Positions 25,635 through 34,973 are shown, counted from the first letter of the stretch. The stretch is DNA of 64,000 bases from Microbispora corallina (GCF_016863035.1 NZ_BOOC01000035.1:1-64000), one strand, 5' to 3'. Numbers and translations: made by a program. Notes: generated by a model not told the origin, from the letters alone.

Positions 25635-25946
25635 GTCGTGCCCGAGCCGCATCGACGCTCCTTGAACTGCGTCCTGATCCATGGAGAACTGCGCCATCGG
25701 GGTGCGCCGCCTATCGCGCGCCCCGTGGAGTAACGGTTCGTCATCACCGGCACAGGCGGCCTGCCGGTGCGGTCGTGGTGCCGGCGGCGCGCTGGCAGGA
25801 CCGCGACGGCGCCAAGCAGGCCCTGCCCGCGCGTACCTGTCCCCCGATCCGGCCACGCCTTCGCCGATCAGGACTTCTTCCGCCAGTTGACGGACCGGAC
25901 CAACGATCGAGATCGGGAGCAGCCCGATGGCCACCTGACCGCGTCT
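25635..25946. other. No intact gene; degenerate sequence
   Basis: No start, ribosome site or family motif is convincing on either strand. The stretch runs from the last lipoprotein stop to the edge of an IS5-type fragment and is probably decayed mobile or transferred DNA. Confidence 0.5.
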
Positions 25947-26300
25947 AGGGCATGTACGGAGTTCGGATCTTCAGGCAGGCCTTGAGTGGGGCCATGTCCG
26001 CCTTCTCGGGGATCACCGCTCGGATGTGGCGTTGGCGCAGTTAGGTGCGGTTGGCGCGGGAGGAGTACGCCTTGTCTGCTTGCTGGTCAGCCCGCCATGC
26101 GAGCGGCCCAGTCCAGCCGCCTTCAGCCGTGCCTGGCGTCGCAGCCGCAGCCGCCGGCGTGCACTTCGAGTCCCGTCCTCGTCTTCGGGTCCGTCGGCAG
26201 CGGGTGCGCGCCTCCCGCCATGGAATGCCCGTGCGGAACCGCCACATCATCGCGTTCAACCGGCCCCGACGAAGGGTTTCGTGAAGGCCGGGCCGCACGC
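25947..26300 (-). mobile_element. IS5-type transposase fragment A (decayed)
   Basis: Read on the minus strand, the N-terminal motif RLNAMMWRFRTGIPWRE is followed, after loss of most of the middle, by ADKAYSSRANRT, an in-frame TAA, then LRQRHIRAVIPEKADMAPLK. These are IS5-family pieces with the catalytic core missing and a premature stop. The 35-bp left edge (25947-25981) is identical to that of fragment B at 28702. It cannot transpose. Confidence 0.75.
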
Positions 26301-26523
26301 CGGCCTCGGTCCACTCGGCCGAGCGGCGCCGGCGCGTCCCGCCCCGGACACGGCGGCTTCCCAGCTCGCGGTCGACTCTCAGCAAGACATAGCCGTGAAG
26401 TTGTCACATATGTTGATTCGGCCGGTCGGGCTCGAAGCCCTGCGGACCACTTCGGTCGGCCACCTGGGACGTATGGCGAAGTCGACTTGAGGGCGAGAGC
26501 CCGACCCAGCCACTGGACGGACA

Positions 26524-26578
26524 TAACCAATCTGGTTAAGCTTCTTTCATGCCATGAGCCATCGGTCGTCCGACCGAT
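26524..26578. promoter_or_regulatory. Two palindromes before the oxidoreductase gene
   Basis: TAACC-AATCT-GGTTA at 26524-26538 and a perfect 18-bp palindrome, ATCGGTCG-TC-CGACCGAT, at 26561-26578 lie 70 and 28 bp before ATG 26606. They look like operators for a dimeric repressor. The 26301-26605 stretch has no gene. Confidence 0.55.
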
Positions 26579-26605
26579 CGGCGGGGCCGAGGTGAGGAAC
26601 GAGCC

Positions 26606-27595
26606 ATGCGCGCGATTGAATACGACCGGTTCGGCAGCTATGACGTACTGGAGTTGCGGGAGAGGCGCCTGCCGGTGCCCACCGAGGGGCAGGTGCTCGT
26701 CAGGATGTCGGTGGCCGGGGTCAACCCACTGGACGAGACGGTGCGTTCGGGAAAACTCGCACCCGCCCTGCACAAGCCACTGCCGATCCGGCCGGGTGGT
26801 TTCGGTGTGGGGCGGGTCGAGGAGCCCGGCGCCTCGGGGTTGGCCGCAGGTGACCGTGTCGTGCTGAGCGGAGGACGGTACGGGGTGAGCACCGACGGTT
26901 CGTGGGCCGACTACATCGCGGTTGACGCGGCCCATCTGGTGCCGATCCCGGACGGCGTCGACGACGAGACCGCCGCCGCGCTGACCACCGGCGCCGGTTA
27001 CCTGACCGCTTACCTGGCGCTGAAAGAGTTGGCGGGCTTCCGCGGCGGCCGGAGCGTACTGGCGCCGGGCGTCGGCGGTGCGGTCGGTCAGGGCGGCGTG
27101 GAGGTCGCCCGTGTCCTGGGCGCGTCGCAGGCCATCACCACGGCCACCACCACCGAGAAGGCGGAGCTGGGCCGGTCCGCAGGGTATGAGGTCATCGACC
27201 TCACGCACGAGTCGCTGCGTGAAGGGGTGGCGCGGCTGACCGACGGTAAGGGCGTGGACGTCGTGCTGGACGGCGTCGGGGGTTCGGTCACCGGGGAGGC
27301 ACTCGGCTCGTTGGCCGTGGGCGGCACCCTCGTCAGCATCGGTTACGCGGCTGGAGTGCGTGCCGAGATCAACGTGACCGACCTGATATGGAAGAACGCC
27401 CACATCCACGGATTCAGGTTCGCCTTGTTCACCCCCGAGCAGGTCAACGCCGCCAACGCGGCCCTGCTCGACCTGGTCTCGCAGGGTGAGCTCCACCCGA
27501 AGGTGGCGCAGGTCCTCCCGCTGGAGAAGGCTTCCGAGGCACAGCGCCTCCTGGCTGAGGGCGGCCCCTTCGGCCGCATCCTGCTCGCTCTGTGA
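26606..27595 (+). CDS. Zinc-independent MDR oxidoreductase (quinone reductase-like)
   Basis: A 329-residue medium-chain dehydrogenase/reductase: a GroES-like N-terminal half (VLVRMSVAGVNPLDETVRSG), then an NAD(P)-binding half (RSVLAPGVGGAVGQGGVEVARVLGA, GVDVVLDGVGGSVTGEALG). The AxGxVG-type loop is changed to APGVGGAVG. No zinc-binding cysteines are seen, so NADPH-dependent quinone or enone reduction is likely. GGTGAGGAACG precedes the ATG. It is intact although it sits between two IS5 remnants. Confidence 0.88.
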   Translation: MRAIEYDRFGSYDVLELRERRLPVPTEGQVLVRMSVAGVNPLDETVRSGKLAPALHKPLPIRPGGFGVGRVEEPGASGLAAGDRVVLSGGRYGVSTDGSWADYIAVDAAHLVPIPDGVDDETAAALTTGAGYLTAYLALKELAGFRGGRSVLAPGVGGAVGQGGVEVARVLGASQAITTATTTEKAELGRSAGYEVIDLTHESLREGVARLTDGKGVDVVLDGVGGSVTGEALGSLAVGGTLVSIGYAAGVRAEINVTDLIWKNAHIHGFRFALFTPEQVNAANAALLDLVSQGELHPKVAQVLPLEKASEAQRLLAEGGPFGRILLAL

Positions 27596-27775
27596 CCCAG
27601 CGCGCCGCAACAGGGTGACGCCGCAACAGGGGACACGGCGCGTATGCCACAGCGCCAAGGGAGGACCTGACGGGCCCGTCGGCAGTGCGGACATGTCCGT
27701 TAGGATCCGCGGACACACCATGTCGGTGCTACGTGACGCCTGGGGATGTCGTGTCCCCGGAGAAAGGACAACGCG

Positions 27776-28387
27776 ATGACGTGGCCGGCCACGGAGCGCT
27801 ATGCCTTGGAAACTGCTCCCGGCGGTCTCGCGTTCGTCCAGGACCTGCTCAACACCTCGCCCGCCGGCAGGCCGCGCCATGCTGACTGGCTCGACGACCC
27901 CAGCGCCGCGCAGACGTGGTTGAGCGAGGCGCTCGCCCAGTGGAGCGCGGCTTCCGGTCGGCCCGCTCCTGCTGTGGACCTCACCGATCGTGACTGCGAG
28001 GCGCTGCGGGATCTGAGATGGGCTCTCCGCAGGCTTCTCTCCGATCAGAGCGACGGCGCCGAGGCCGTGTCCGCGCAGGTACTGGCCGCCCTTCCCACAC
28101 TGTCCGTCTCGATGCAGGTCGACGAGCGTGGCACGGTCGTCGCAGAACCTTCGGGTACCGGATGGCGGAGGGTCGCATCGCTCGTGCTGATCGAATGCCT
28201 CCAGGCCCAGCAGACCGACCAGCGGCGGCGACTGAAGATATGCCGCAACGAGCGCTGCCAGTGTGCGTTCTACGACCGTTCACGCAACAACAGCGGCGTC
28301 TGGCACGACGTACGGTTCTGCGGCAACGCCGCAAACCTGCGCGCCTACCGCGCCCGCAAGCGAGAACAGGCCGCCTCCGGCGAGTGA
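27776..28387 (+). CDS. CGNR zinc-finger regulator with ABATE domain
   Basis: A 203-residue protein. The N-terminal ABATE-like stress-sensing domain (GGLAFVQDLLNTSPAGRPRH, DDPSAAQTWLSEAL) is followed by a C-terminal CGNR treble-clef finger: RRLKICRNERCQCAFYDRSR, then HDVRFCGNAANLRAYRARK. Here the usual CGNR is CGNA, a one-residue change. The family is thought to bind DNA as transcription regulators. GGAGAAAGG lies before ATG 27776. It is 180 bp downstream of the oxidoreductase and possibly co-regulated. Confidence 0.85.
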   Translation: MTWPATERYALETAPGGLAFVQDLLNTSPAGRPRHADWLDDPSAAQTWLSEALAQWSAASGRPAPAVDLTDRDCEALRDLRWALRRLLSDQSDGAEAVSAQVLAALPTLSVSMQVDERGTVVAEPSGTGWRRVASLVLIECLQAQQTDQRRRLKICRNERCQCAFYDRSRNNSGVWHDVRFCGNAANLRAYRARKREQAASGE

Positions 28388-28701
28388 CCCTCGCGCCGCC
28401 CCTGCCATCGGCCGCCGAGCAACGGGGCGCCTGCCGGCCGAGCTTGTTCTCCCCCTTTTCCGATCTTGGTGTGCGGACACGGCGAGGTCGCGTCTGATGG
28501 TTTCGCCTGCGCCGTAGTGAGGTGCTGGCCCCCGGTCCTCACCCCTGGTGGTCGTCCGCATCCGGGTTTGCGGGGTTCCGGTGCTCTGGCCGGGCACGGA
28601 GAGCCGAGCCGGCCGCAACCGCCCCGCGTCCAACCGCCGCCCCCGCTCGTGCGCTTCGGGCGGCGCCGCGGATCACCGCCGTCAGGGCGCTGCCGTGGCA
28701 A
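28388..28701. other. No gene seen
   Basis: GC-rich stretch between the CGNR gene and IS5-type fragment B. Several frames are open, but none has a ribosome site or recognisable motif. Confidence 0.5.
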
Positions 28702-28888
28702 AGGGCATGTACGGAGTTCGGATCTTCAGGCAGGCCGGAGGCTTCGTATCCACAAGATGGCCCCACGTAAATGGAGGCCGGCGAGATAGCTCTCGGGGGT
28801 CTTGTCGAAGCGGAAGGCCAGGCCACGCCACTCCTTGATCCGATTGATCAGCGTTCCGCCGTGTTGCGCTGCTTGTACAGATAATCGG
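28702..28888 (-). mobile_element. IS5-type transposase fragment B (C-terminal end)
   Basis: The minus strand encodes the C-terminal part of an IS5-family transposase: LYKQRNT, a frameshift, then LINRIKEWRGLAFRFDKTPE and SYLAGLHLRGAILWIRSLRP with a stop soon after. The outer 35 bp (28702-28736) match fragment A exactly, in the same orientation. The 5' portion of the gene is lost at the junction with the IS630-type remnant. Confidence 0.8.
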
Positions 28889-29708
28889 GCTGGGCTGCCT
28901 GGACCCTCAGTGGGCGGGAGGCCGTCCCCGCCTGCTGAGTGCTGACGACGAAGACTTCATCACGGCGACGGCCACCACCCGACCTGCCAAGCTCGGCCAG
29001 CCCTTCACCCGCTGGTCCATCCGCAAACTGCTCGACTACCTGCTTCGCCTGCCCGACCGGGCCATCACCATCGGCCGCGAGGCGTTACACGAAATCGAGT
29101 ACGCCCTGACCCACCGGCCAGAACGCACCTTCGCCTTCGACGAGTTCGGACCCTTGGGCATCCGGCCCACCGCCGGATCCGGCTGGGCACCTGCGGGTAA
29201 GCCGGACCGGCTGCCGGCCACCTACCGCCGCACCCAGGGCGTCACCTACTTCCATGGCTGCTACTCCGTCGGCGACGACCTGCTGTGGGGCGTCAACCGC
29301 GCACGCAAGGGCATCGCCCCCACCTGGGCCGCGCTGAAATCCATCCGTGCCGCCCGGCCGGATGGTGCCCCGATCTACGTCATCCTGGACAATCTGTCGG
29401 CGCATAAGAACTGGCGCATCCGCGCCTGGGCCGAGAAGAACAAGGTCAGGCTGCTGTTCACGCCGACCTACGCCTCCTGGGCCAACCCGATCGAGACGCA
29501 CTTCGGACCGTTGCGCCAGTTCACTCTGGCCAACTCCAGCCACCGCAACCACACCGTCCAGACCCGGGCCCTGCACGCCTGCCTGCGCTGGCGTAACGCC
29601 CACGCCCGTCACCCCGACGTGCTGACCGCCCCACGCCGCGAACGCGCCCGCGTCCGAAGCGAGAAGGGTCTCCGCTGGGGCGGCCGCCCCCTTGCACCAG
29701 CCGCCTGA
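28889..29708 (+). pseudogene. IS630-family transposase, 5'-truncated with internal deletion
   Basis: The open frame reads CLDPQWAGGRPRLLSADDED from its left edge, continues to TIGREALHEIEYALTHRPER where about 30 residues usual in the family seem missing in frame, and ends APAA. The DDE residues remain: Asp in FAFDEFGPLGIRP, Asp in YVILDNLSAHK, Glu in WANPIETHFGPL. The N-terminal DNA-binding domain is absent, so the product should be inactive. The left end abuts IS5 fragment B, suggesting one element interrupted the other. Confidence 0.82.
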
Positions 29709-29750
29709 AATCCCCACCCAATCTGGTGATCGTTTCCGGTGACAGCACTT

Positions 29751-30248
29751 CTAGGCGCGCCGGTGGTCGCCGCTCGCGCCGTCGATGAGCTCGCGCACGA
29801 TGTCCATGTGGCCGACGTGCCGGGCGGTCTCCTCGATCATGTGAATGAGCACCCAGCGCAGCGTCATCCTCTCGCCGCGCTCGTTGGTGCCGAGGTCCTC
29901 GAGGCCGAACTTCTCGATGACCTCGTCCGAGGACGCGCGGGCGCGGGCGTAGAAGGCGAGGACGTCGGCCGTGGTCTCGCCGGGGTCGACGCGCAGGTCG
30001 GCGTCCTCGTCATCGTCGTCGAACGGGAGCTCCTCGTGCTCCTGCCCGAACGTGTCGGCGAACCACCAGTACTCGACGGCCGCCAGATGCTTGACCAGGC
30101 CCAGAAGGTTCGTCCCAGACGGGGTCATGGGGCGTCGCAGCGCCTCGTCGTCCAGGCCCTCGACCTTCCACAGCACCGCGTCGCGATGCCGGTCCATGCT
30201 GGCCTGGAGGCTTTCCTTCTCACCACCGGTGAACGGGACTCTTTTCAT
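29751..30248 (-). CDS. DinB-family protein (DUF664)
   Basis: A 165-residue four-helix-bundle protein. The metal-site histidines of the family are visible in LLGLVKHLAAVEYWWF, in RWVLIHMIEETARHVGHMDI and in the last helix. Typical start RHRDAVLWKVEGLDDEALR. Actinobacterial members resemble mycothiol- or bacillithiol-dependent transferases, but the reaction here is unknown. ATG 30248. Confidence 0.88.
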   Translation of the reverse strand: MKRVPFTGGEKESLQASMDRHRDAVLWKVEGLDDEALRRPMTPSGTNLLGLVKHLAAVEYWWFADTFGQEHEELPFDDDDEDADLRVDPGETTADVLAFYARARASSDEVIEKFGLEDLGTNERGERMTLRWVLIHMIEETARHVGHMDIVRELIDGASGDHRRA

Positions 30249-30365
30249 GCCCGGAACGTAACAGTCGCCCCGTTACTCGGGCTAACTGGTGGGGCCACCC
30301 GGCACACCCGCCATGGACCTGGAACGGCGTGTCATCAGACCCGGTGAACGTATGTGGCCAACGCA

Positions 30366-31433
30366 CTAGCTCTGCCGGAGTGCCGGCATGGGGATCGGTA
30401 TCGCGTAGGCGGTGGCCCCGCCGCCCACGCCGCCCTCACAACTGTTGGGAGGGGCGGTGGTCACGCCGCGCGTGGAGGGACGCTCGGCCGCCCAGAACAT
30501 GTAGCCGAGCAGGCCGGAACTGGTCCCGGCGCCCTTGGGAGCGGCCGTCTGCACGAAGGTGCCGGTGGAGTTCTGCAGGGAGGTGCTGAAGTTCGCGCAC
30601 TCCGGGCGTACCTTGCTGCCCTCGGCGATGTAGAGGCCGCCGGTGAACTTCGCGGGAGCCAGCGGCGGGAAGGCCGGTGAGTACTGCGGCTTCCCGTCGA
30701 TGTGCTCCTGCCAGTTGTCGATCGCGCCCGAGGTGCTGGGCTGGCGTGCGGGCACCATCGCGTTGGCGTAGTCGAGGACCGGCCGGTCGGCGCGGAGCCA
30801 GTCGGCCGTGGCCTTGCGGCCGATGTCGATCAGCCAGCGGTCCCCCGCGGCCAGGTCGATGGTCAGCCGGGCGGCGGGGTTCGCCCCGCTCGGATCGTAC
30901 GGCAGGACGGCGCGGTAGGCGTCGATGAACGCCTGCAGACCCACGAGGTTGGGGCCGGTGTTCTCCTCGTAGTCGATCTCGATGCCGACGCCGAGTCGTT
31001 GGGCGACCTCGGCGGCGTTGCGGCCGAACTGGGCGGCGTTCTCGGCCAGCGCGGAGTCCCACGCGTCGGTGTAGGTGATGCCGCCGATGGACAGCATGAC
31101 CCTGATGCCGCGGCTCTTGAAGTAGCTCACGATGTCCGCGGTCATGCCGCGGGGCACGCCGTCGAGGGTCTGCGCGTCCGTTGTCCTGTGCAGGAGCTTC
31201 ACGGGATGGACGAAGCTGAGCACCACGAGGTTGACCGACGGGCGGCCGTCGCCCCGATCGACCAGCCAGTGGTTCTTGCTGTCGAACTCGCCGATGTCGC
31301 GAACGGTGCCCCAGATACAGGCGTCGTCCCCGCAGTGCCACGAGCCGTAGACCTGGATCGGCGCCGCCGCGGCGCGCGCTGGTGCCGCGAGGAACGGGAT
31401 GAGCAGGAAGACAAGCAGGACCAGCCGACGCAT
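30366..31433 (-). CDS. Secreted GH18-type chitinase-like protein
   Basis: A 355-residue secreted protein. The signal peptide MRRLVLLVFLLIPFLAAPAR is followed by a GH18 TIM barrel: VNLVVLSFVH (strand 1-2), RGIRVMLSIGGITYTDAW (SxGG motif) and GVGIEIDYEENTGP. In the usual DxxDxDxE signature the catalytic Glu and the Asp two before it are kept (DYE), but the earlier Asp positions are Val and Glu, so activity may be altered. GGAGG six bases before ATG 31433 fixes the start. Chitin or a chito-oligosaccharide is the presumed ligand. Confidence 0.82.
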   Translation of the reverse strand: MRRLVLLVFLLIPFLAAPARAAAAPIQVYGSWHCGDDACIWGTVRDIGEFDSKNHWLVDRGDGRPSVNLVVLSFVHPVKLLHRTTDAQTLDGVPRGMTADIVSYFKSRGIRVMLSIGGITYTDAWDSALAENAAQFGRNAAEVAQRLGVGIEIDYEENTGPNLVGLQAFIDAYRAVLPYDPSGANPAARLTIDLAAGDRWLIDIGRKATADWLRADRPVLDYANAMVPARQPSTSGAIDNWQEHIDGKPQYSPAFPPLAPAKFTGGLYIAEGSKVRPECANFSTSLQNSTGTFVQTAAPKGAGTSSGLLGYMFWAAERPSTRGVTTAPPNSCEGGVGGGATAYAIPIPMPALRQS

Positions 31434-31615
31434 GCCCAACCTCCGCTGAAGGAGAATTGTAAAGAACGTTAACTGATGGCACGTCGGTTGTCACCGGCCC
31501 AATCGACCGCTCACGGAAGACCCGGGCGAAAGCGGCGAGCGACCGGCTTACTCGGCTCAGGGGTCTGAACTGCGTCGCCGGAGACCGACGGGGGTCAGGG
31601 TCTTGTCGTAGCGGG

Positions 31616-31747
31616 CTCTGGCTGGCCGCCCTGGAGGACGTCCTCCCCGGTCTGTGCACCGTGTCCGCGGACGAGGTCGCCGCACGGACCGAGGTCCTGG
31701 CCCGGCGCCCCCCGGGCCACGACCACGACCACTCGCACCATCGCTGA
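31616..31747 (+). pseudogene. C-terminal fragment resembling nitrile hydratase accessory/beta protein
   Basis: 43 codons with strongly G/C-ended thirds: LWLAALEDVLPGL, then VSADEVAARTEVLARRPPGH and DHDHSHHR at the end. Nitrile hydratase beta-type helical domains have the pattern WLAALE..L......EE..AR..E.A.RPPGHDH. There is no start or body, so it is a remnant between the GH18 gene and the ABC exporter. Family assignment is from memory. Confidence 0.4.
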
Positions 31748-31779
31748 TGCTCCGGCGGGGCGTCGCGAGGAGATTCCCG

Positions 31780-34284
31780 TCAGGGGAGCCGGCGGGCGAG
31801 GGGCAGCCGGGTCCGGGTGATCAAGGCCGCCGCCGACGCCAGGACGGGCAGCCCCACCACCACGGCGATCACGAACGACCACGGTATGGCGATCGTGGCG
31901 GGATCCCCGGCGCCGTGCGTCGTCATCGGCCGGGTCAGCGCGAGACCCGTCACCGTTCCGGCGACCAGCCCCATCAGCGCGCCGAGCCCGGAGATGTACA
32001 GGGCCTGGCCGGCCACGACCAGCCGCAGCGTCCCGGGCGGGGCGCCGATGGCCGACATCGTCGCCCGCTCGGGACGCATGTCGGCGGACGCCAGGCGGGT
32101 CGCGGCCAGCGTGCCGCCGACGACCAGGACGAGAGCGCCCACGAGCCAGCCCCACAGGCCGGGGTCGGGCACGTTGCGATAGCCCTCCTCGAAGGCGACG
32201 GTCACCCGGGGAGTCACCTTCGCGAGATCGCGGACCAGCGTCGAGCTCTCCGGCAGCCGGTACATGGCGTACAGCTGGCGCTCCGCCGTCGAGAAACCCG
32301 CCTGCTCGACCAGGGCGCGCGGCAGCAGGGCGCCGCCCTGGTACTCGTCGGCGGGTGCGGCCACCACCGCGGGCACGTCGAGCGTGCGCGGAGGGCCTCC
32401 GGTGGAGCTCGCCCGGAGCGTCAGCCTGCCGTTCCGCACCGCGGCCGGGTCGAACACCACGGCCTTGCCGCTCGCCAGCGCCGCCGCCGCCCGCGGGTCG
32501 TGGCGCCCTTGCAGGAGCCCCAGCAGATCCTGGTCGCCGATGGCCGCGGTGCGGCGCGTCCGGATGCCGTTCCACCGCACGGTGTACCGCAGCGCGTATC
32601 GGCGGCCCTCGGCGTTCCTCGCCTGGTAGCCGGCGGCCAGTGGCACACCCGGCAGTTGGCGGGCCACTTCTGCGCGAAGCCCGTTCCACGCGGTGTCGCC
32701 GATGTCGCCGGCCCAGATCGCCAGCGTGCCGGTCGGGCGCGCCGAGGTGTAGGCGTCGCGCCGGTCCATGTATTCGCTGTAGGTGCCGATGCCCACCGCC
32801 ACGACCGTGGCCGTGACCGCCATGACGGCCGCGACGGCGCTGGCCGTCCGGGATCGGTGGCGGACCGCGTCGCGGACGGACACCCGGAGCGGGAGCCGCA
32901 ACCGCGCGGCCGGCCGTCCCGTGCGGCCGACCAGCCACGGGGTCACCATCACCAGCCCGAGCAGGACCGGCACCGCGGAGGCGAGCACCCACATCGAGCT
33001 CGGCTGGCGGCGCGCCACCACGGTCGCCCCCAGCCCGGCCAGCACCAGCACGGCTCCCGCCAGGGGCAGTCCCGGCCGGTCGTCCGCCGCGGGCGCGCGT
33101 CCGGCCAGCACTGTCGCGGTGTTCTGCCGGGCCGCCTGTACGGCGGGCACCAGCGCCGCCACGAGCCCGGTGAGCAGGCCCAGCGCGGCGACGACCAGAA
33201 CCGGCGGCCACGGCACGTCCGGCGGGCCGACCTGCCCTCCCCAGCGCGCCACGACGGACGCGCCGAGCGTTCCGGCTCCGATGCCCAGCGCCGTCGCCAC
33301 GAGGGCGGCCGCACCGCCGAGGACCAGTCCGTCGGCCAGCACGATCAGGCGCAGGTGCCAGGCCGAGCCGCCCTGCGCCGCGATCTCGGCCAGTTCCCTG
33401 CGCCGTCTCCGCAGCCCGACCGCGAAGGCGGGCCCGGCCAGCAGCACGGTCTCCAGCATCACCATGATCACCATGGCGCCGATCCCGACGGTGCTCTGGA
33501 CGTCGAGGCCCGGGGCGCGGACCGGGTCGCCAGCCGGGCCCGTGAGCATGCCGCGGGAGGTCACGAACAGGCCGGCTCTGTTCAGCGCGGGCACGTCGGC
33601 CCAGCTCACAGGCCTGGGAGTGTCGGCCAGCCATCCGGTGCCGTACCCATGAGGAGACCAGAGCTCATCCACGGGCGCAACCGCGAGATCCGGGCCCACG
33701 ACCTCTCGGAGCGACGGCCGGAACGGATGCTCGACCACGCCCACCACCGTCAGCGGCGGCCCGCCGGACGGTTGCAGGTGATCGCCCGGCCGCACGCCGA
33801 GCGCGGGTGTCACCGCGACCTCGCGGGCCGCGGCGGGAAGCCTGCCTTCACTCAGCGTCAGCATTCCCCTGGTGAGCGGGTCGCGCAGGTCGGTCCGCAG
33901 CGCGTCGACCCGCTCGGTGCCCAGCCGGAGCACGCCGGCGTCGAACGGGATCACCCGGGTGCCCGGCCCGAGCAGCGCCGTCACCTCGGCGGCGCCGAGC
34001 CGGGGCACGGCCGCTCCATGGACGCCCGTGCTGAAGCTCGCCCCGTTCGGCGTCTGGCGGAGGTCCGACGTGCCCTCGGGTACCTGCGTGAGGCGGACGT
34101 CGGCCGCGCCGAGCTCCGCCACCAGTCCTTCCCGCGGACTGACCTGCATGGTCTCGGTGAGGGTGAGCACCGCCGTGATCACCAACACGGGCAGGCCGAT
34201 CATGACCATGATGAGCGCGCTCCGTCCCCGGGAACGCCATGCGGTTCGCCGGGCGATGCGCAGCGCGGCGCGGACGGCGCTCAT
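31780..34284 (-). CDS. FtsX-like ABC transporter permease
   Basis: About 834 residues. An N-terminal membrane helix (SALIMVMIGLPVLVITAVLT), a large extracytoplasmic region, a central FtsX block of four helices (about 245-400), a second extracytoplasmic region and a C-terminal FtsX block (about 690-830). This two-block MacB/LolC-like layout is typical of actinobacterial exporters paired with a LolD-type ATPase. Its ATG overlaps the ATPase stop (TGATG), so the subunits are coupled. Substrate unknown; lipoprotein, peptide or antibiotic export is typical. Confidence 0.9.
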   Translation of the reverse strand: MSAVRAALRIARRTAWRSRGRSALIMVMIGLPVLVITAVLTLTETMQVSPREGLVAELGAADVRLTQVPEGTSDLRQTPNGASFSTGVHGAAVPRLGAAEVTALLGPGTRVIPFDAGVLRLGTERVDALRTDLRDPLTRGMLTLSEGRLPAAAREVAVTPALGVRPGDHLQPSGGPPLTVVGVVEHPFRPSLREVVGPDLAVAPVDELWSPHGYGTGWLADTPRPVSWADVPALNRAGLFVTSRGMLTGPAGDPVRAPGLDVQSTVGIGAMVIMVMLETVLLAGPAFAVGLRRRRRELAEIAAQGGSAWHLRLIVLADGLVLGGAAALVATALGIGAGTLGASVVARWGGQVGPPDVPWPPVLVVAALGLLTGLVAALVPAVQAARQNTATVLAGRAPAADDRPGLPLAGAVLVLAGLGATVVARRQPSSMWVLASAVPVLLGLVMVTPWLVGRTGRPAARLRLPLRVSVRDAVRHRSRTASAVAAVMAVTATVVAVGIGTYSEYMDRRDAYTSARPTGTLAIWAGDIGDTAWNGLRAEVARQLPGVPLAAGYQARNAEGRRYALRYTVRWNGIRTRRTAAIGDQDLLGLLQGRHDPRAAAALASGKAVVFDPAAVRNGRLTLRASSTGGPPRTLDVPAVVAAPADEYQGGALLPRALVEQAGFSTAERQLYAMYRLPESSTLVRDLAKVTPRVTVAFEEGYRNVPDPGLWGWLVGALVLVVGGTLAATRLASADMRPERATMSAIGAPPGTLRLVVAGQALYISGLGALMGLVAGTVTGLALTRPMTTHGAGDPATIAIPWSFVIAVVVGLPVLASAAALITRTRLPLARRLP

Positions 34285-34973
34285 CACGCGCTCGCCAGGG
34301 GCGCGCTCGCGGAATCCGCGATCATCCCGTCACGGAGGAACACCACCCGATCGGCCCAGGCGGCGTAGCGCGGCTCATGGGTGACGAGCAGGACCGCCGC
34401 TCCCGCGTCACAGCGGGCGCGCAGTAATCGCATGATCTCGTCGCCGGTGCGCGTGTCGAGCGCGCCGGTCGGTTCGTCGGCCAGCAGCAGGCGCCGCTCG
34501 CCCACCAGGGCGCGGGCGATCGCGACCCGCTGGCGCTGGCCGCCGGACAGCTCGTCCGGGAAGCGGTCGGCCAGGTCGTCGACGTCGACCTCCGCCAGCA
34601 CCGCCATGGCCTCCTCCCGGGCGAGACGTGCCCGTACGCCGTCGAGCTCGCGCGGCAGCATGACGTTCTCCGCCGCCGTCAGCGACGTGATGAGGTTGAG
34701 GTCCTGGAAGACGTAGCCGACGCCGCGCCGCCGCAGCGCCGCCAGGTCCCGCACGGCGGCCAGGTCCTGCTCGCCGATGTGCACCGTCCCCGACGTGGGC
34801 CGGTCGAGCCCGCCGGCGAGGTTGAGCAGGGTCGACTTGCCCGAACCGGACGGCCCCATGACCGCGACCAGCTCCCCCGCATCGACCTCGAGGCTCACGC
34901 CCTTCAAAGCGTGCACGGCCGTCGCTCCTTCCCCGTGGACTCTGGCCACCTCGGCCAGCCGTACGACCGTCAT
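34284..34973 (-). CDS. LolD/MacB-type ABC transporter ATP-binding protein
   Basis: A 229-residue ATPase: Walker A VMGPSGSGKSTLLN, signature LSGGQRQRVAIARAL, Walker B LLLADEPTGALDTRT and switch His in LLVTHEPRYAAW. GGAGGAGAG precedes ATG 34973. It overlaps the PadR stop upstream (ATGA) and the permease start downstream, so padR, ATPase and permease form one tight operon. Confidence 0.95.
   Translation of the reverse strand: MTVVRLAEVARVHGEGATAVHALKGVSLEVDAGELVAVMGPSGSGKSTLLNLAGGLDRPTSGTVHIGEQDLAAVRDLAALRRRGVGYVFQDLNLITSLTAAENVMLPRELDGVRARLAREEAMAVLAEVDVDDLADRFPDELSGGQRQRVAIARALVGERRLLLADEPTGALDTRTGDEIMRLLRARCDAGAAVLLVTHEPRYAAWADRVVFLRDGMIADSASAPLASA

Noticed and set aside
31654-34368. 904-codon frame opposite the FtsX-type permease
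   Set aside because: Antisense shadow; the permease strand has clear membrane helices and operon overlap.
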